Assembly (NCBI GenBank): GCA_937139475.1
Contig: CAKZQF010000101.1
Span: forward strand, 45,109 to 109,108
DNA from: an uncultured Gammaproteobacteria bacterium
GTDB lineage: Bacteria > Pseudomonadota > Gammaproteobacteria > Enterobacterales > Psychrobiaceae
DNA: 64,000 bases
Direction of reading: 5' to 3'
Shown here: positions 46,090-56,684 of the stretch, one piece after another
Layout of the letters: each line of letters begins with the position of its first letter
How positions within the stretch are numbered: the stretch's first letter is position 1
The notes under the pieces: generated by a model
Database searches by the model: none
Seen by the model: only the letters and a program-made list of their open reading frames with translations
Told to the model about the DNA's origin: nothing
Program-made: the position numbers and the translations under genes

Positions 46090-49000
46090 TTAAGTCTCTA
46101 CTTGATGGCGTTCAAATTCATCCAGTAAGCTTCTTACTAATGTAATTCGATCGTTAGCATCGTCGGTTTTGATTAAAAATTTAAGCTTGTCACTACCATC
46201 TAGTTTATAAATTGCTGGCTGTTGCTGTAACAAGGACAATAAATAGCCCAGGTCTACTTTTGACTGCTTGCCAAAGACTAACTGGCCCCCATTGGGACCT
46301 GCTTCGAGTCGGTTGATGCCAAGTGCTAAGATGCGTTGTCTTATCGCTGTTACTTCAAACAGGTTTTTGGCCGGCTGAGGCAATAAGCCAAAGCGGTCGA
46401 TTAACTCTACCTGAAGTGCGTCCAGTGCTTTTTGATCATCACAGTTAGCGACTCGCTTATAAAGCGAAAGCCTGGTGTTAACATCGAAGATATAGTCTTC
46501 GGGCAACAACGCTGAGATTTTCAAGTCTACATCACCACCTTGTGGAAGGAGGTTATCTAACGCAGGCTGTTCACCATTTTTAAGTGCGCGTGTAGCGCCA
46601 TCTAACATTTCCATGTAGAGGCTAAAACCTATGGTTTGGATCTGGCCACTTTGATCATCGCCAAGTAACTCGCCGGCGCCACGGATTTCGAGATCGTGGG
46701 TTGCGAGTACAAAACCAGCGCCTAGATCAGTTAATGATTCAATCGCTTCTAGCCGTTTTACGGCATCTTTGCTCATACTGCGTTGTTCTGGGGTCAACAG
46801 ATAGGCATAAGCCTGATGATGAGAACGCCCGACGCGACCACGCAATTGGTGGAGCTGGGCCAAACCGAATTTGTCCGCGCGATTAATAATAATGGTGTTG
46901 GCACTTGGAATGTCGATGCCAGTTTCTATAATGGTAGAGCAAAGCAACAGATTATAGCGTTGGTGATAAAAATCACTCATCACTTTTTCTAGCTCGCGCT
47001 CGCGCATCTGGCCGTGCGCAATGCCAATCCTTGCTTCGGGTAATAGGAGCTCTAGGTCCTGAGCCATATCTTCTATCTTGTCTACATCGTTGTGCAAGAA
47101 GTACACTTGCCCGCCGCGCATTATTTCGCGTCGTACAGCTTCTTTGACGATGGCATCGTCATACTGGCGCACAAAAGTGTTTACCGATAAGCGTTTTGAT
47201 GGAGGTGTCGCGATAATCGAGAGATCGCGCATCCCACTCATGGCCATATTTAAGGTCCTTGGGATAGGCGTTGCAGTCATCGTCAAAATATCAATGTCGG
47301 CGCGCAGCGCCTTAATCTTCTCTTTTTGTCTGACCCCAAACCGATGCTCTTCATCGACAATTAACAGACCCAGATCATTAAACTTGATGTCGCCCTGAAT
47401 GAGTTTATGGGTACCGATCACAATATCTACTTTGCCATTGGCGATATCATTTATCGTTTCCGTTTGCTGTTTTGCGCTTCTAAAGCGTGATAACTGGGCG
47501 ACATTAATCGCAGACTTAGCGAATCTGTCCCTGAAATTTTCGAAATGTTGCTGTGCCAATAAGGTGGTTGGCACGAGTATAGCTACCTGCTTGCCATCAT
47601 TGACCGCGACAAAGGCCGCGCGCATCGCTACTTCGGTCTTACCAAAGCCAACATCACCACAGACTAGCCTGTCCATGGCAGTCTTTTTCTGCATATCATT
47701 GACCACATGCAAAATCGCATTTTGTTGATCGACGGTTTCTTCAAATGGGAAGCTTGCGCTAAATTTATTGTATTCATCAAAGTCGAGGTTGAACTTGTAG
47801 CCAGGTTTCACCGCGCGCTGGGCGTAAATTTCTAACAGTTCAGCAGCAACGTCCCTAACTTTTTCGGCCGCTTTACGCTTTGCCTTAGTCCACTTGTCAC
47901 TACCCAGGTGATGGAGTGGGGCACTTTCTTCACTTGCACCGCTATATCTTGAAATTAAATGTAATGACGCCACTGGCACATAGAGTTTTGCCTCACTGGC
48001 GTACTCTAGCGTGACATATTCTACGTTGACGCCACCATTCTCGATATAGGTGAGGCCCTGATACCGCCCAACACCGTGATCGTAGTGGACAACCGGTTGA
48101 CCAATGGAGAGCTCGGCAAGACTACGAACGATCGCTTCACTGGAAATTGTTTGTGCTTTATCGCGCCTGCGGCGTTGTGATATCTGGATGCCAAAGAGTT
48201 CATTTTCACAGATTAGGTTGAGCTTGAGTTCGCCAAACACCACACTATTTTCAAGTGGCGCGACAACAACACTTAAGTTGGTTTGTAATGCTTGCGAGAA
48301 ATCTTCTTGGGTGGTTAGCTTGATATTGTCCTTGGCTAAAAGCTCGATTAATGCTTGTGCGCGGCCCATCGATTCGACACAGAATACCGTGAGGTGATCC
48401 GCTGTCTGATTTAAATATTCCCGCAGTTTTAAGGTCGGCTCGCTTTTTTGGTGATCAACACTGATGTCGGTGATGCTGTTAGCATTAAGATTTATTTCAC
48501 CAGCACTATTACCACAAGGCTCATGGCTAAAATGGATTTTCGGTAGCTTTTTTAAGCTAGCAAATAATTCTTCAACGCGGCTAAACAATTCTTGAGGAGC
48601 CAGGATTGGACGCTGACGATCGTAACGTCTTTCTTCATAACGGGCTTCTACATCACCGTAATGGGCAAGCGCTGCATGGTGAACGTCACCAAAGGTTAAT
48701 AACTGGCTGTTTTTAGGTAGATAGTCAAATAATGTCGCGCATTGTTCAAAAAACAGCGGTAAATAGTATTCAATGCCAGCTGGCCACACTTGTTTGGTGA
48801 CTTGTTGGTAAATCGACTCAGGAGCATTACTTGCATCAAACTTTTCACGCCAGTTACTTCTAAATTGTTCTATCGCTAGTTTATGGGTCGGAAATTCATG
48901 CGCCGGCAGAATTCGAATACTGCTCACTTTTTCTTTTGAGCGCTGCGTCTCAGGGTCAAAAAAAGCGATGGAATCAACGCAGTCGTCGATGTAATCGATT

Positions 49001-49557
49001 CGGTAAGGCTGATTACTGCCCATCGGGAAGATATCGAGTATTGAACCGCGTTGGCTATATTCGCCATGGGCTAACACTTGATGCACATTTTCATAGCCTG
49101 CCGCTTCTAATTGTCCTTTAAGCAGCGCAGGGTCTCGTTCCTCATCAACCGACAATATTAATGAGTTGCCCTGCAAAAACGCGCTAGGGGCTAATTTCGC
49201 CATTGCAGTCGCTACGGGAACTATTAATATGCCTTGCTCCATAGTGGGCAGGTGATACAAGGTTTCTAGTCGCTGCGAGATAATATCTTGGTGCGGCGAG
49301 AAATTATCATAAGGTAGTGTTTCCCAATCTGGGAATAACAAGACGCCGATATTATGCTGTTTTGCCAAGAAGCTAAGCTCAGACTCTAGCTTAAGTGCTG
49401 AACTGGTATCGTTACATAAGAGAACAGAGAGTCCGGGATGGCGTTTAGCCATCTCCATCATACTGATGGCAAGTGCGCTACCTGAAAGTGAACCTAAACT
49501 AAGATTGCCCTGTGAAAGAGGTGGAACATTGTGAATAAATTGGCTGATAAGGGGCAT
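46090..49557 (-). CDS. mfd: Transcription-repair coupling factor Mfd
   Basis: ATP-driven translocase that removes RNA polymerase stalled at lesions and recruits UvrA. In order: UvrB-like N-terminal region (about 1-350), RNA-polymerase-interacting CarD-like domain (about 470-550, with VVHYDHGVGRYQGL), RecG-like helicase with Walker A CGDVGFGKTE and motif II DEEH (LLIVDEEHRFG), motifs TATPIPRT and QLRGRVGRS, and the C-terminal TRCF domain. 1155 aa, against 1148 in E. coli. First gene of mfd-csiV. Confidence 0.98.
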   Translation of the reverse strand: MPLISQFIHNVPPLSQGNLSLGSLSGSALAISMMEMAKRHPGLSVLLCNDTSSALKLESELSFLAKQHNIGVLLFPDWETLPYDNFSPHQDIISQRLETLYHLPTMEQGILIVPVATAMAKLAPSAFLQGNSLILSVDEERDPALLKGQLEAAGYENVHQVLAHGEYSQRGSILDIFPMGSNQPYRIDYIDDCVDSIAFFDPETQRSKEKVSSIRILPAHEFPTHKLAIEQFRSNWREKFDASNAPESIYQQVTKQVWPAGIEYYLPLFFEQCATLFDYLPKNSQLLTFGDVHHAALAHYGDVEARYEERRYDRQRPILAPQELFSRVEELFASLKKLPKIHFSHEPCGNSAGEINLNANSITDISVDHQKSEPTLKLREYLNQTADHLTVFCVESMGRAQALIELLAKDNIKLTTQEDFSQALQTNLSVVVAPLENSVVFGELKLNLICENELFGIQISQRRRRDKAQTISSEAIVRSLAELSIGQPVVHYDHGVGRYQGLTYIENGGVNVEYVTLEYASEAKLYVPVASLHLISRYSGASEESAPLHHLGSDKWTKAKRKAAEKVRDVAAELLEIYAQRAVKPGYKFNLDFDEYNKFSASFPFEETVDQQNAILHVVNDMQKKTAMDRLVCGDVGFGKTEVAMRAAFVAVNDGKQVAILVPTTLLAQQHFENFRDRFAKSAINVAQLSRFRSAKQQTETINDIANGKVDIVIGTHKLIQGDIKFNDLGLLIVDEEHRFGVRQKEKIKALRADIDILTMTATPIPRTLNMAMSGMRDLSIIATPPSKRLSVNTFVRQYDDAIVKEAVRREIMRGGQVYFLHNDVDKIEDMAQDLELLLPEARIGIAHGQMRERELEKVMSDFYHQRYNLLLCSTIIETGIDIPSANTIIINRADKFGLAQLHQLRGRVGRSHHQAYAYLLTPEQRSMSKDAVKRLEAIESLTDLGAGFVLATHDLEIRGAGELLGDDQSGQIQTIGFSLYMEMLDGATRALKNGEQPALDNLLPQGGDVDLKISALLPEDYIFDVNTRLSLYKRVANCDDQKALDALQVELIDRFGLLPQPAKNLFEVTAIRQRILALGINRLEAGPNGGQLVFGKQSKVDLGYLLSLLQQQPAIYKLDGSDKLKFLIKTDDANDRITLVRSLLDEFERHQVET

Positions 49558-49704
49558 GAAATAAAATGTCTTAATAATGAATGTTAATAGTATAACGGCT
49601 ATTAGCTAAAGTTACAGCTAAGAGCCATTAATACAGACTAATTTAATCTAGGTTAATATTAGATGAATCAAGATGATAAACCTTTAACACTGGGTGTACT
49701 GTGC

Positions 49705-50277
49705 TTAACCTTGCTCTTGGCGGCGTGTGGCTCGCTCTTTGAGTTGCACCGATTGGATAAACAATGAAGTGCGGACTAACTGCTCCTGGTCTTCATCATC
49801 AATCATTACAATGTTGAGCTCAACGCCATACTGGCCATCTTGAGGGGTACAGGCCGCGACTTTAGCAATACAAAATATGGCGCAGTTATTTTCCTCGATG
49901 AAAATTTTAAGTTTGACTAGCCTTGCCAATTCAACCGCTTCTCCAGCGAGGTAAGTGACACTACTGCCACCGAAACTTGTGCCTTGCAATCGCGTTTGGT
50001 CATCTGCCCCAAGGGTCAATATATAACTCATCATCAGATCGATTTTCTTTGACTGGAGATTTAAAAACTCAGCCAAATCATGGGTACTTTCGCTTAAGTT
50101 GCGCAGTGGGCGTAACGCTTGTGCTTCAATATTGTTGATGTTGGATGCCAGTTTAAAGGGTGCAGGTATCATGGTGTCAAATTTAGCCCGGTCTGGAATT
50201 TGGGCATCATGGGGCAATAGTTCGCAATTAACCTGAAAAGCATGTTCGATTGAAAAAAAATGTTGCGGTTGACTCAC
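49705..50277 (-). CDS. PilZ domain-like protein
   Basis: A 190-residue cytoplasmic protein. The central part (ADDQTRLQGTSFGGSSVTY, then LVKLKIFIEENNCAIFC) has the shape of a PilZ domain, which binds cyclic di-GMP, but the usual RxxxR and DxSxxG motifs are not complete, so binding is uncertain. The N-terminal half is helical. I chose GTG 50277 with AAGG 8 bases upstream; a TTG at 50283 is too close to it. It is divergent from lolC, a neighbourhood I associate with this family in Alteromonadales. Confidence 0.65.
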   Translation of the reverse strand: MSQPQHFFSIEHAFQVNCELLPHDAQIPDRAKFDTMIPAPFKLASNINNIEAQALRPLRNLSESTHDLAEFLNLQSKKIDLMMSYILTLGADDQTRLQGTSFGGSSVTYLAGEAVELARLVKLKIFIEENNCAIFCIAKVAACTPQDGQYGVELNIVMIDDEDQEQLVRTSLFIQSVQLKERATRRQEQG

Positions 50278-50401
50278 TAGCAATACCTTAAAATAGTTTT
50301 AAATTGGTAAAATATGCGCAGCAGATAAAATATTACTTGGGTTATCAGACCAATCACTTTATGATCTTGCACAATTTTAGTGATTCAATATACCAATTTT
50401 T

Positions 50402-50437
50402 ACCGATCTAACAAGAACTAAAGCGTGTTAGCTCGGT
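50402..50437 (+). promoter_or_regulatory. Stem-loop in the lolC leader
   Basis: ACCGATCTAACA and TGTTAGCTCGGT form a 12-bp stem with one mismatch and a 12-base loop, followed by CTATATTTTC. It could be an attenuator or an operator in front of the lolCDE operon. Confidence 0.4.
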
Positions 50438-50507
50438 CTATATTTTCTCTTGATTGCATGTTGCTCTCACTATTGAATCATCAATGACAGACAAAGTAAG
50501 GATTTGC

Positions 50508-51749
50508 TTGAATTTTACTTCTTTCAAAATTGCCTGGCGCTATGCCAGAGCACGCAGTGGTAGCCGTTTTCTTAACTTCATCACACTGTTTTCCATCGGC
50601 GGGATCACGCTTGGCGTCAGCGCACTCATTCTAGTCTTGTCTGTAATGAATGGCTTTGAAGGCCAGCTTAAGCAGCGCATTTTAGGTGCTGTTCCACACG
50701 TATTGGTAAAGGAGCGCCAATCCTTAAGCGATTGGCAAGAAACGATTGATAAAGTAGCGCAGTTAGATTCAGTGAATGGGGTCACTCCAATCAACCTGTC
50801 CAGCGCAATGCTACAGGGGCGTCATAATTTAACCGCTGTTGCATTGCAGGGTATCGACCCCGATACTGACACGGCGTTAAATCCTATTGTTGGTGCGATG
50901 CGCTATGGCACCTTTGATTCGTTAACAAGCGGCAGCTACAACATCATTATGGGGACGGCGCTGGCCAATCAACTTGGCTTACAGCTCGGCGACAAAGTGC
51001 GCGTGCTATCCGCTCAGCGTAGTATTTATACACCGCTAGGGCGCATGCCCAATCAACGAAAATTTACACTAAGCGGTGTCTTTGATATGCAGTCACAGGC
51101 GGATACCTCAATTGCGCTTATCAATATCAATGATGCTGCCCGCCTGTTGCGTTATCCAAAGCAGAGTGTTGGCGAGATACGCCTATATCTGAATGATGCG
51201 TTTGCAAGTGATAGGGTGGCTAATAGCGTAGAAACCCTGTTGGGAGACGCTAATAATCAGACAACCGTTATCACTTGGCGTCAGCAGTTTGGCGAATTAT
51301 TTGCAGCCGTGAAAATGGAAAAAAATATGATGTGGTTAATGCTTGGTTTAATCATCGCGGTGGCGGCATTTAATATCATCTCGGCGCTGGTATTACTGGT
51401 CACTGAAAAGCAAACCGATATCGCTATTTTATCCACGCTCGGTTTAAGCCGCAGCAAAATTGCACTTATCTTCATTGCCCAAGGAACGCTTAATGGCTTG
51501 CTTGGCACATTAATTGGCTTGTTACTTGGGCTAGGCCTAACGGCTGAACTAAACAGTATTATAAATGCCCTAGGGTTGGGCAGTTTAGCTAACCCGGTTG
51601 ATCCGAGCGCTGGATTGCCAATTATTATTGTTCCACAACAAATCGTTATGCTGGTGCTAGGCACTGTTGCTATTACAATATTGGCCACGCTATACCCTTC
51701 ATTTAAAGCCGGTCAAACAGACCCTGCAGAGGCACTAAAACATGAGTAA
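50508..51749 (+). CDS. lolC: Lipoprotein-releasing ABC transporter permease LolC
   Basis: Inner-membrane permease of LolCDE, which releases mature lipoproteins to LolA. Four membrane helices: one near the N-terminus ([21 protein letters not shown]) followed by the large periplasmic domain with the MNGFE motif, and three at the C-terminus. I set the start at TTG 50508 because AAGG lies 6 bases upstream (413 aa); ATG 50484 and TTG 50454 are longer options. lolD overlaps its 3' end by 8 bases. Confidence 0.93.
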   Translation: MNFTSFKIAWRYARARSGSRFLNFITLFSIGGITLGVSALILVLSVMNGFEGQLKQRILGAVPHVLVKERQSLSDWQETIDKVAQLDSVNGVTPINLSSAMLQGRHNLTAVALQGIDPDTDTALNPIVGAMRYGTFDSLTSGSYNIIMGTALANQLGLQLGDKVRVLSAQRSIYTPLGRMPNQRKFTLSGVFDMQSQADTSIALININDAARLLRYPKQSVGEIRLYLNDAFASDRVANSVETLLGDANNQTTVITWRQQFGELFAAVKMEKNMMWLMLGLIIAVAAFNIISALVLLVTEKQTDIAILSTLGLSRSKIALIFIAQGTLNGLLGTLIGLLLGLGLTAELNSIINALGLGSLANPVDPSAGLPIIIVPQQIVMLVLGTVAITILATLYPSFKAGQTDPAEALKHE

Positions 51750-52431
51750 TTTGCTATTAGACTGTCGTGATATCTCCAAGTCTTATCAAGACGGCAAGAA
51801 TGAAGTGAAGGTGCTTGAATCACTTGACCTACAATTGTCATCCCATGAATTGCTGGCGATAACCGGAAGCTCAGGCTCTGGCAAATCCACTTTACTGCAT
51901 ATCCTTGGCACACTTGATAAGCCTAGCCAGGGAACTGTGTTGTTTAATGGTAAAGACATCAACCAATTGAGCAATAGCAAGCAAGCTAAATTTCGTAATC
52001 AAGAGCTTGGCTTTATCTATCAATTTCACCATTTACTTGGCGAATTTTCTGCATTAGAGAATGTCATGATGCCGTTAATGATTGCCGGTGTAAGCGGACA
52101 CAAAGCTAAGATGCAGGCACTGGAAATGATCGAGAGTGTCGGTTTAAGGGATCGCGCCCTACATAACCCGTCACAGCTATCCGGTGGTGAACGTCAGCGC
52201 ATCGCTATCGCCAGAGCTTTAGTCAACCGTCCAGCCTTAGTATTGGCTGATGAGCCCACAGGTAATTTAGACAGTGTCAACGCCGAAGGCATATTTGATT
52301 TGCTAAAGAGCTTACGGGATAAACAAGGAACCAGTTTTGTCGTGGTTACCCATGATGAGCATTTAGCCAATCGCCTGGATAGAGTCGTGAACCTGTCCAG
52401 TGGCAAGTTAAATCAATTTAAGGTGGCGTAA
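51742..52431 (+). CDS. lolD: Lipoprotein-releasing ABC transporter ATPase LolD
   Basis: ATPase that powers LolCDE from the cytoplasmic face. Walker [13 protein letters not shown] (residues about 40-50), signature [15 protein letters not shown], Walker [14 protein letters not shown] and the switch His in [11 protein letters not shown]. The LolD-specific segment [20 protein letters not shown] is present. 229 aa. It overlaps lolC by 8 bases and precedes lolE by 49. Confidence 0.97.
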   Translation: MSNLLLDCRDISKSYQDGKNEVKVLESLDLQLSSHELLAITGSSGSGKSTLLHILGTLDKPSQGTVLFNGKDINQLSNSKQAKFRNQELGFIYQFHHLLGEFSALENVMMPLMIAGVSGHKAKMQALEMIESVGLRDRALHNPSQLSGGERQRIAIARALVNRPALVLADEPTGNLDSVNAEGIFDLLKSLRDKQGTSFVVVTHDEHLANRLDRVVNLSSGKLNQFKVA

Positions 52432-52480
52432 TGGGTAACGTACGCATAACACAGCATAATTTCGCTAAGGAAAATAGATA

Positions 52481-53728
52481 ATGCTCAGTGAAAAAGGCCT
52501 GTCGGCTCAAATTGGCCTGCGTTTTTTACGGGTAAAGAGTAATAAGAATTTCATTTCCTTTATTTCTCTCTCTGCCATGTTAGGTATCGCTATTGGCATA
52601 AGCGTACTGATAGTGATCATGTCAGCAATGAATGGCTTTGAAAGAGAATTGCGTGAAAGCTTGCTCTCGGTCGTTCCTCATGGCGAAGTGTCCATGGTCA
52701 ACAAACCCATTCAGAATTGGCAAGGCGTAGTCGAAAAGGCGAAACTGACCCCAGGCGTTGTTGACGGGGCGCCGGTTGTTCATATTACCGGGCTTATCAT
52801 GCAAGGCAACGATCTAAGTGGCGTTCAAGTCGAAGGGGTGTTGCCTGATTACGAAGAGAAAGTGTTGGCGACCAGCCGGTACATCGAACCCCAGGCGTGG
52901 AAAGCACTAGCGGATAATCAAGGTGGTATTATTCTAGGACAGGGGATAATCGACAAATTGGGCATAAGCGTTGGCGAACGGATAAGCTTATTGATCCCAA
53001 AACCGGGCGCGAATGGACAGTTCCTTGCACCAACGCCTGTATCTTTCACCCTAATCGGCAGCTTTGCCTTTGGCGGACAGATAGATCACAGCAAGGCGTT
53101 TATCCATTTAGATGCTGCACGTGAACTGGCTGGTTTGGATACGGGCGTGTCTGGCGTGAGATTTAAGTTTACCGATGTTTTCAATGCGACCCCAGTAATT
53201 AGAAATGTCGCGTCTAACATCGATCAATATGTCTACTTAAGCGATTGGACCCGCAAGCATGGTCATTTATACAATGATATTAATTTGGTTAAGATGATCA
53301 CCTACTTAGTACTGGTGTTGGTGATTGGTGTCGCGAGTTTTAACATTGTTTCAACGCTAGTGATGGCTGTGCAAGATAAACAAAGCGAGATAGCGATACT
53401 GCTCACCATGGGGCTAACCAGCGCTCGCGTGACTAAAATATTCATTGTTCAAGGCATGCTAAACGCTTCGGCGGGTTGTCTTTTGGGCGGGATTAGCGGT
53501 AGCTTGCTTGCGATATATTTATCAGACATTGTGCAATCGATAGAGTCGGCATTTGGTTTAAACCTGTTAGCTGGAGACATTTACTTCATTGACTTTATCC
53601 CCAGTGAATTTCAAGCGCAGGATCTGGCCTTATTAATCGGCGCAACCCTGTTAATTAGCTTCATTGCGACGCTTTACCCCGCGAGAAAGGCATCACAAAT
53701 CGAACCGGCAATGGTGCTGGGGCAGTAG
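52481..53728 (+). CDS. lolE: Lipoprotein-releasing ABC transporter permease LolE
   Basis: Second permease of LolCDE, opening the lipoprotein exit with LolC. Topology as LolC: N-terminal helix (FISLSAMLGIAIGISVLIVIM) with MNGFE, a periplasmic domain, and three C-terminal helices ending in LYPARKASQIEPAMVL. 415 aa, as in E. coli LolE. AAGGAAA precedes ATG 52481. A strong bidirectional terminator follows. Confidence 0.95.
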   Translation: MLSEKGLSAQIGLRFLRVKSNKNFISFISLSAMLGIAIGISVLIVIMSAMNGFERELRESLLSVVPHGEVSMVNKPIQNWQGVVEKAKLTPGVVDGAPVVHITGLIMQGNDLSGVQVEGVLPDYEEKVLATSRYIEPQAWKALADNQGGIILGQGIIDKLGISVGERISLLIPKPGANGQFLAPTPVSFTLIGSFAFGGQIDHSKAFIHLDAARELAGLDTGVSGVRFKFTDVFNATPVIRNVASNIDQYVYLSDWTRKHGHLYNDINLVKMITYLVLVLVIGVASFNIVSTLVMAVQDKQSEIAILLTMGLTSARVTKIFIVQGMLNASAGCLLGGISGSLLAIYLSDIVQSIESAFGLNLLAGDIYFIDFIPSEFQAQDLALLIGATLLISFIATLYPARKASQIEPAMVLGQ

Positions 53729-53752
53729 CTTCACGCTCCGCGCACGATACCG

Positions 53753-53784
53753 AAAAAAAACGGCGCTATTTAGCGCCGTTTTTT
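53753..53784 (+). terminator. Bidirectional Rho-independent terminator (lolE / DUF2062)
   Basis: AAAACGGCGCTA pairs with TAGCGCCGTTTT around a short loop, with an A-run and a T-run outside, between convergent lolE and the DUF2062 gene. Confidence 0.9.
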
Positions 53785-53787
53785 GTT

Positions 53788-54315
53788 TTATTTTTCTCGC
53801 TCAATTCTCTCTTGCCGTCGTTGTTTGAGCTCTTTTATTACCGATATTCGCCATAGCAAGCGAATTGCAGCATACCCGACTATACTGGAGAGCACGCCAA
53901 AAATCAGACAACCCGTTAGGAAAGGAGGCCCAATGGTGCTCACGCTATCGAGCAGCCATTGCACTGAAATCTCGAAACTAAATTCTTGTTTTTCAACGCC
54001 AAGTAGGCTGGCGCCAAATAAATAAGCGCCATAAAACATGGGCGGCATTGTTATCGGATTACTAATCCAAACTAACACGACTGATAAGGGCAGGTTAACA
54101 CGAAAAAAGACAGCGAACAGGGCAGCTAACAACATTTGCATGGGCACTGGCATCCAGGCAAAAAATAAACCGACGGCAAAAGCGCCAGATGCGCTGCGGC
54201 GGTTCAGGTGCCATAGGCTAGCGTCATGTAAACGCGATCCTAGGTAGCGAAGGTGTTTGTGTTCTTTAATTTTATTGTGATCAGGCATTAACCGTTTAAT
54301 GGTTTTTCTTGGCAT
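53788..54315 (-). CDS. DUF2062 domain membrane protein
   Basis: 175 residues. A basic N-terminal part (RKTIKRLMPDHNKIKEHKHLRYLG) leads to the DUF2062 hallmark: NRRSASGAFAVGLFFAWMPVPMQ, then the membrane helices and SNPITMPPMFYGAYLFGA. The C-terminus is again basic. About three membrane helices. The function is unknown. It is divergent from comEC with only 30 bp between the two start codons. Confidence 0.88.
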   Translation of the reverse strand: MPRKTIKRLMPDHNKIKEHKHLRYLGSRLHDASLWHLNRRSASGAFAVGLFFAWMPVPMQMLLAALFAVFFRVNLPLSVVLVWISNPITMPPMFYGAYLFGASLLGVEKQEFSFEISVQWLLDSVSTIGPPFLTGCLIFGVLSSIVGYAAIRLLWRISVIKELKQRRQERIEREK

Positions 54316-54345
54316 AACTCTCTTCTAATCTAACGGTGCAAAGTA

Positions 54346-56655
54346 ATGGGTCGAGTACTCGCGGGACTAATTACCGGACTGATGTCTTCGATGGTTTGGC
54401 CAACGATGCCAGCGATGTGGCTTGGCGCAATCATGTTAATTCTCGGTCTGTCTATTGTCACGCGAGCCAGCTATATATCAGGATGCCTCATGGGCGCTGC
54501 TCTTTGCATTTTGCTAGTAAATCATCAATTTAACGATTTAGTCTATTTATCTAAGCCAAACTCTAGCATAAATGGAACGGTTATATCACTACCGCAACAA
54601 GGAAAATTCAGTAATCGCTTTGAAATGCGATTAAAAACAATAAATAATCAGGCGAGTAATGCGAAGGTGCTGGTTTATTGGCCAGGGCAGGTGCCAGTTA
54701 AGTTCGGTGACCAAATTACGGCTAAGGTAAAAAGCAGACCATTGCATAGTTCACTTAATCAAGGCGGCTTTAACTATCAACGTTATCTTGTTGCACACGG
54801 GGTAATTGCCAGCGTGACCATTTTAAATGGTGAAATTTCCAGCGTGCCCTTGAGTTGGCTAGAGCAAATGAAAGCCAACTATCGTAAACGGCTAACTCGT
54901 TTGCACAGCGCCCCTTATATTTTGGCACTGGCCCTTGGCGACAGGTCTTTGCTCGAAGAACACCATTGGGCAACATTAAAAGCGACAGGAACTGGGCATC
55001 TATTCGCTATTTCAGGTCTGCATTTGTCGCTTGTCGCCATGCTTACATTTTGGCTGTTCAACTCAATTTATAGCAAAGTTGCACCGCAACGCGCGCTGGT
55101 ACAGCGGCCCTTGGTATGTGGTGTGCTCAGTGTCGCTGTGTGTTTTGGATACGCTTATATTTCTGGATTTGCGCTGCCAACCCAACGCGCTTTTATTACG
55201 TTGTGTGTATTGCTGGCATTTATGGCGCTAAAACAGCGAGTCAACTTAGCAACCAAGTTGGGACTAAGTCTATTAATTATCTTGTTGGTTAATCCCAACG
55301 CCATGCTAAGTGCGAGCTTTTGGCTATCCTTTGGCGCAATTGCCTTGATTTACGCGCTAGTGGTTACTCAATTTACCCATACCATAGGGCCGCAAAAAAC
55401 AACACAAAGAGTGACTTCATGGCTGAAACAGCTATTGAAAATGCAACTGTGGCTATTTGTAGGCTTGCTGGGTATTAATCTTACCTTCTTTAGCGGACTA
55501 TCTTTAATCGCTCCTATCGCCAATTTAGTCGCAGTGCCCGTTGTTTCGTTGCTTATCTTACCGCTCATACTTATTACCTTAGTGGCGGAAATGCTTGGCG
55601 CTTATCCATGGTTAATTAAGGCGCTATTGCTACTCATTGATGAGTGCCTAAGTGGGTTGGTACTTTTTTTAACAAAGTTACAGGGGGCGGATTTTGCCTG
55701 GCTCGCAATGCCTAATGAATACTATGTCTGGTTAGCCATTGTAATATTGACGTTATTGCTAGCTTCGTGGCAATCGCTTGTTATTACGAAAGCGCGTTTG
55801 CTGCTGTGCTGCAGCCTAAGCGCTGCGCTCTTTGCTAGTGCATATAGCTTCTATAAAAAACCAATGGATAAATATTGGCAGGTGACATTTTTGGATGTCG
55901 GGCAAGGTAATGCGGCGGTTATAACAAGGCAAGGGCGGGCTGTTATTGTAGATACAGGTAAAAGGTATTCGAAGGGCAGCGCGGCTAGTCGAATTATTGA
56001 GCCCTATTTAACCACGCAAGGGATCACTGACATCGATTATATTATTGCCACTCATGATGACACTGATCATAGTGGCGGTTTAGCCGACTTGGCAAAATCT
56101 TACCCGGATGCAAGATTAATCAGCAATCAGACGATGGTGGCCCAGCTACCCACACGTTCGTGTGCGATGCAGGAAACGGTGACTTGGATGGGGCTATCCT
56201 TGCAATTTGCACAGGTGCCGTTAAGCGTAGCTAAAACCGACAATGATAGGTCGTGCCTGGTGAGAATAAGCGGTCAAGGCAACAGTGTGTTATTTGTCGG
56301 AGATATACAGAAAAAAGCCGAACAGTATTTTAGCCAGACTTTGGCTGATTCGTGGCAATCTGATGTGCTACAGATTGCTCACCATGGTAGCAAGACATCA
56401 TCTAGTACCAGTTTTTTAGAAAAGATCGCGCCAAAGATCGGGATTATTAGTAGCTCACGCTTTAATCAGTGGCATTTTCCGCACCCGATGGTGATGAGGC
56501 GCTTAAATAAACAGGGGGTTGAGAGTTATCTTAGCGCACGAGATGGGCAAATATCCGTCAGTTTTGGCCTAAATCGGCGTTTAATAACAACCTATCGCGG
56601 GAATATAGCGCCTTTTTGGTATAATCGAGATCTTTCATTTGGTCATTACGATTGA
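54346..56655 (+). CDS. comEC: DNA internalisation channel ComEC/Rec2
   Basis: Inner-membrane channel for DNA uptake in natural transformation. The N-terminal region has membrane helices and the OB-like DUF4131 domain. The competence domain includes LALALGDRSLLEEHHWATLKATGTGHLFAISGLHLSL. The C-terminal metallo-beta-lactamase domain has FLDVGQGNAAVITRQG, the metal motif THDDTDHSGG (DDTDH in place of the usual DxDH form) and LQIAHHGSKTSSS. 769 aa, full length, no frameshift. msbA follows by 29 bases. Confidence 0.94.
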   Translation: MGRVLAGLITGLMSSMVWPTMPAMWLGAIMLILGLSIVTRASYISGCLMGAALCILLVNHQFNDLVYLSKPNSSINGTVISLPQQGKFSNRFEMRLKTINNQASNAKVLVYWPGQVPVKFGDQITAKVKSRPLHSSLNQGGFNYQRYLVAHGVIASVTILNGEISSVPLSWLEQMKANYRKRLTRLHSAPYILALALGDRSLLEEHHWATLKATGTGHLFAISGLHLSLVAMLTFWLFNSIYSKVAPQRALVQRPLVCGVLSVAVCFGYAYISGFALPTQRAFITLCVLLAFMALKQRVNLATKLGLSLLIILLVNPNAMLSASFWLSFGAIALIYALVVTQFTHTIGPQKTTQRVTSWLKQLLKMQLWLFVGLLGINLTFFSGLSLIAPIANLVAVPVVSLLILPLILITLVAEMLGAYPWLIKALLLLIDECLSGLVLFLTKLQGADFAWLAMPNEYYVWLAIVILTLLLASWQSLVITKARLLLCCSLSAALFASAYSFYKKPMDKYWQVTFLDVGQGNAAVITRQGRAVIVDTGKRYSKGSAASRIIEPYLTTQGITDIDYIIATHDDTDHSGGLADLAKSYPDARLISNQTMVAQLPTRSCAMQETVTWMGLSLQFAQVPLSVAKTDNDRSCLVRISGQGNSVLFVGDIQKKAEQYFSQTLADSWQSDVLQIAHHGSKTSSSTSFLEKIAPKIGIISSSRFNQWHFPHPMVMRRLNKQGVESYLSARDGQISVSFGLNRRLITTYRGNIAPFWYNRDLSFGHYD

Positions 56656-56684
56656 TGACGCTAGAATAGGTAAGTTTTTATTTT

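Noticed and set aside
47078..47728. Two plus-strand frames of about 106-109 codons inside mfd
   Set aside because: Both are antisense shadows of the conserved Mfd helicase region.
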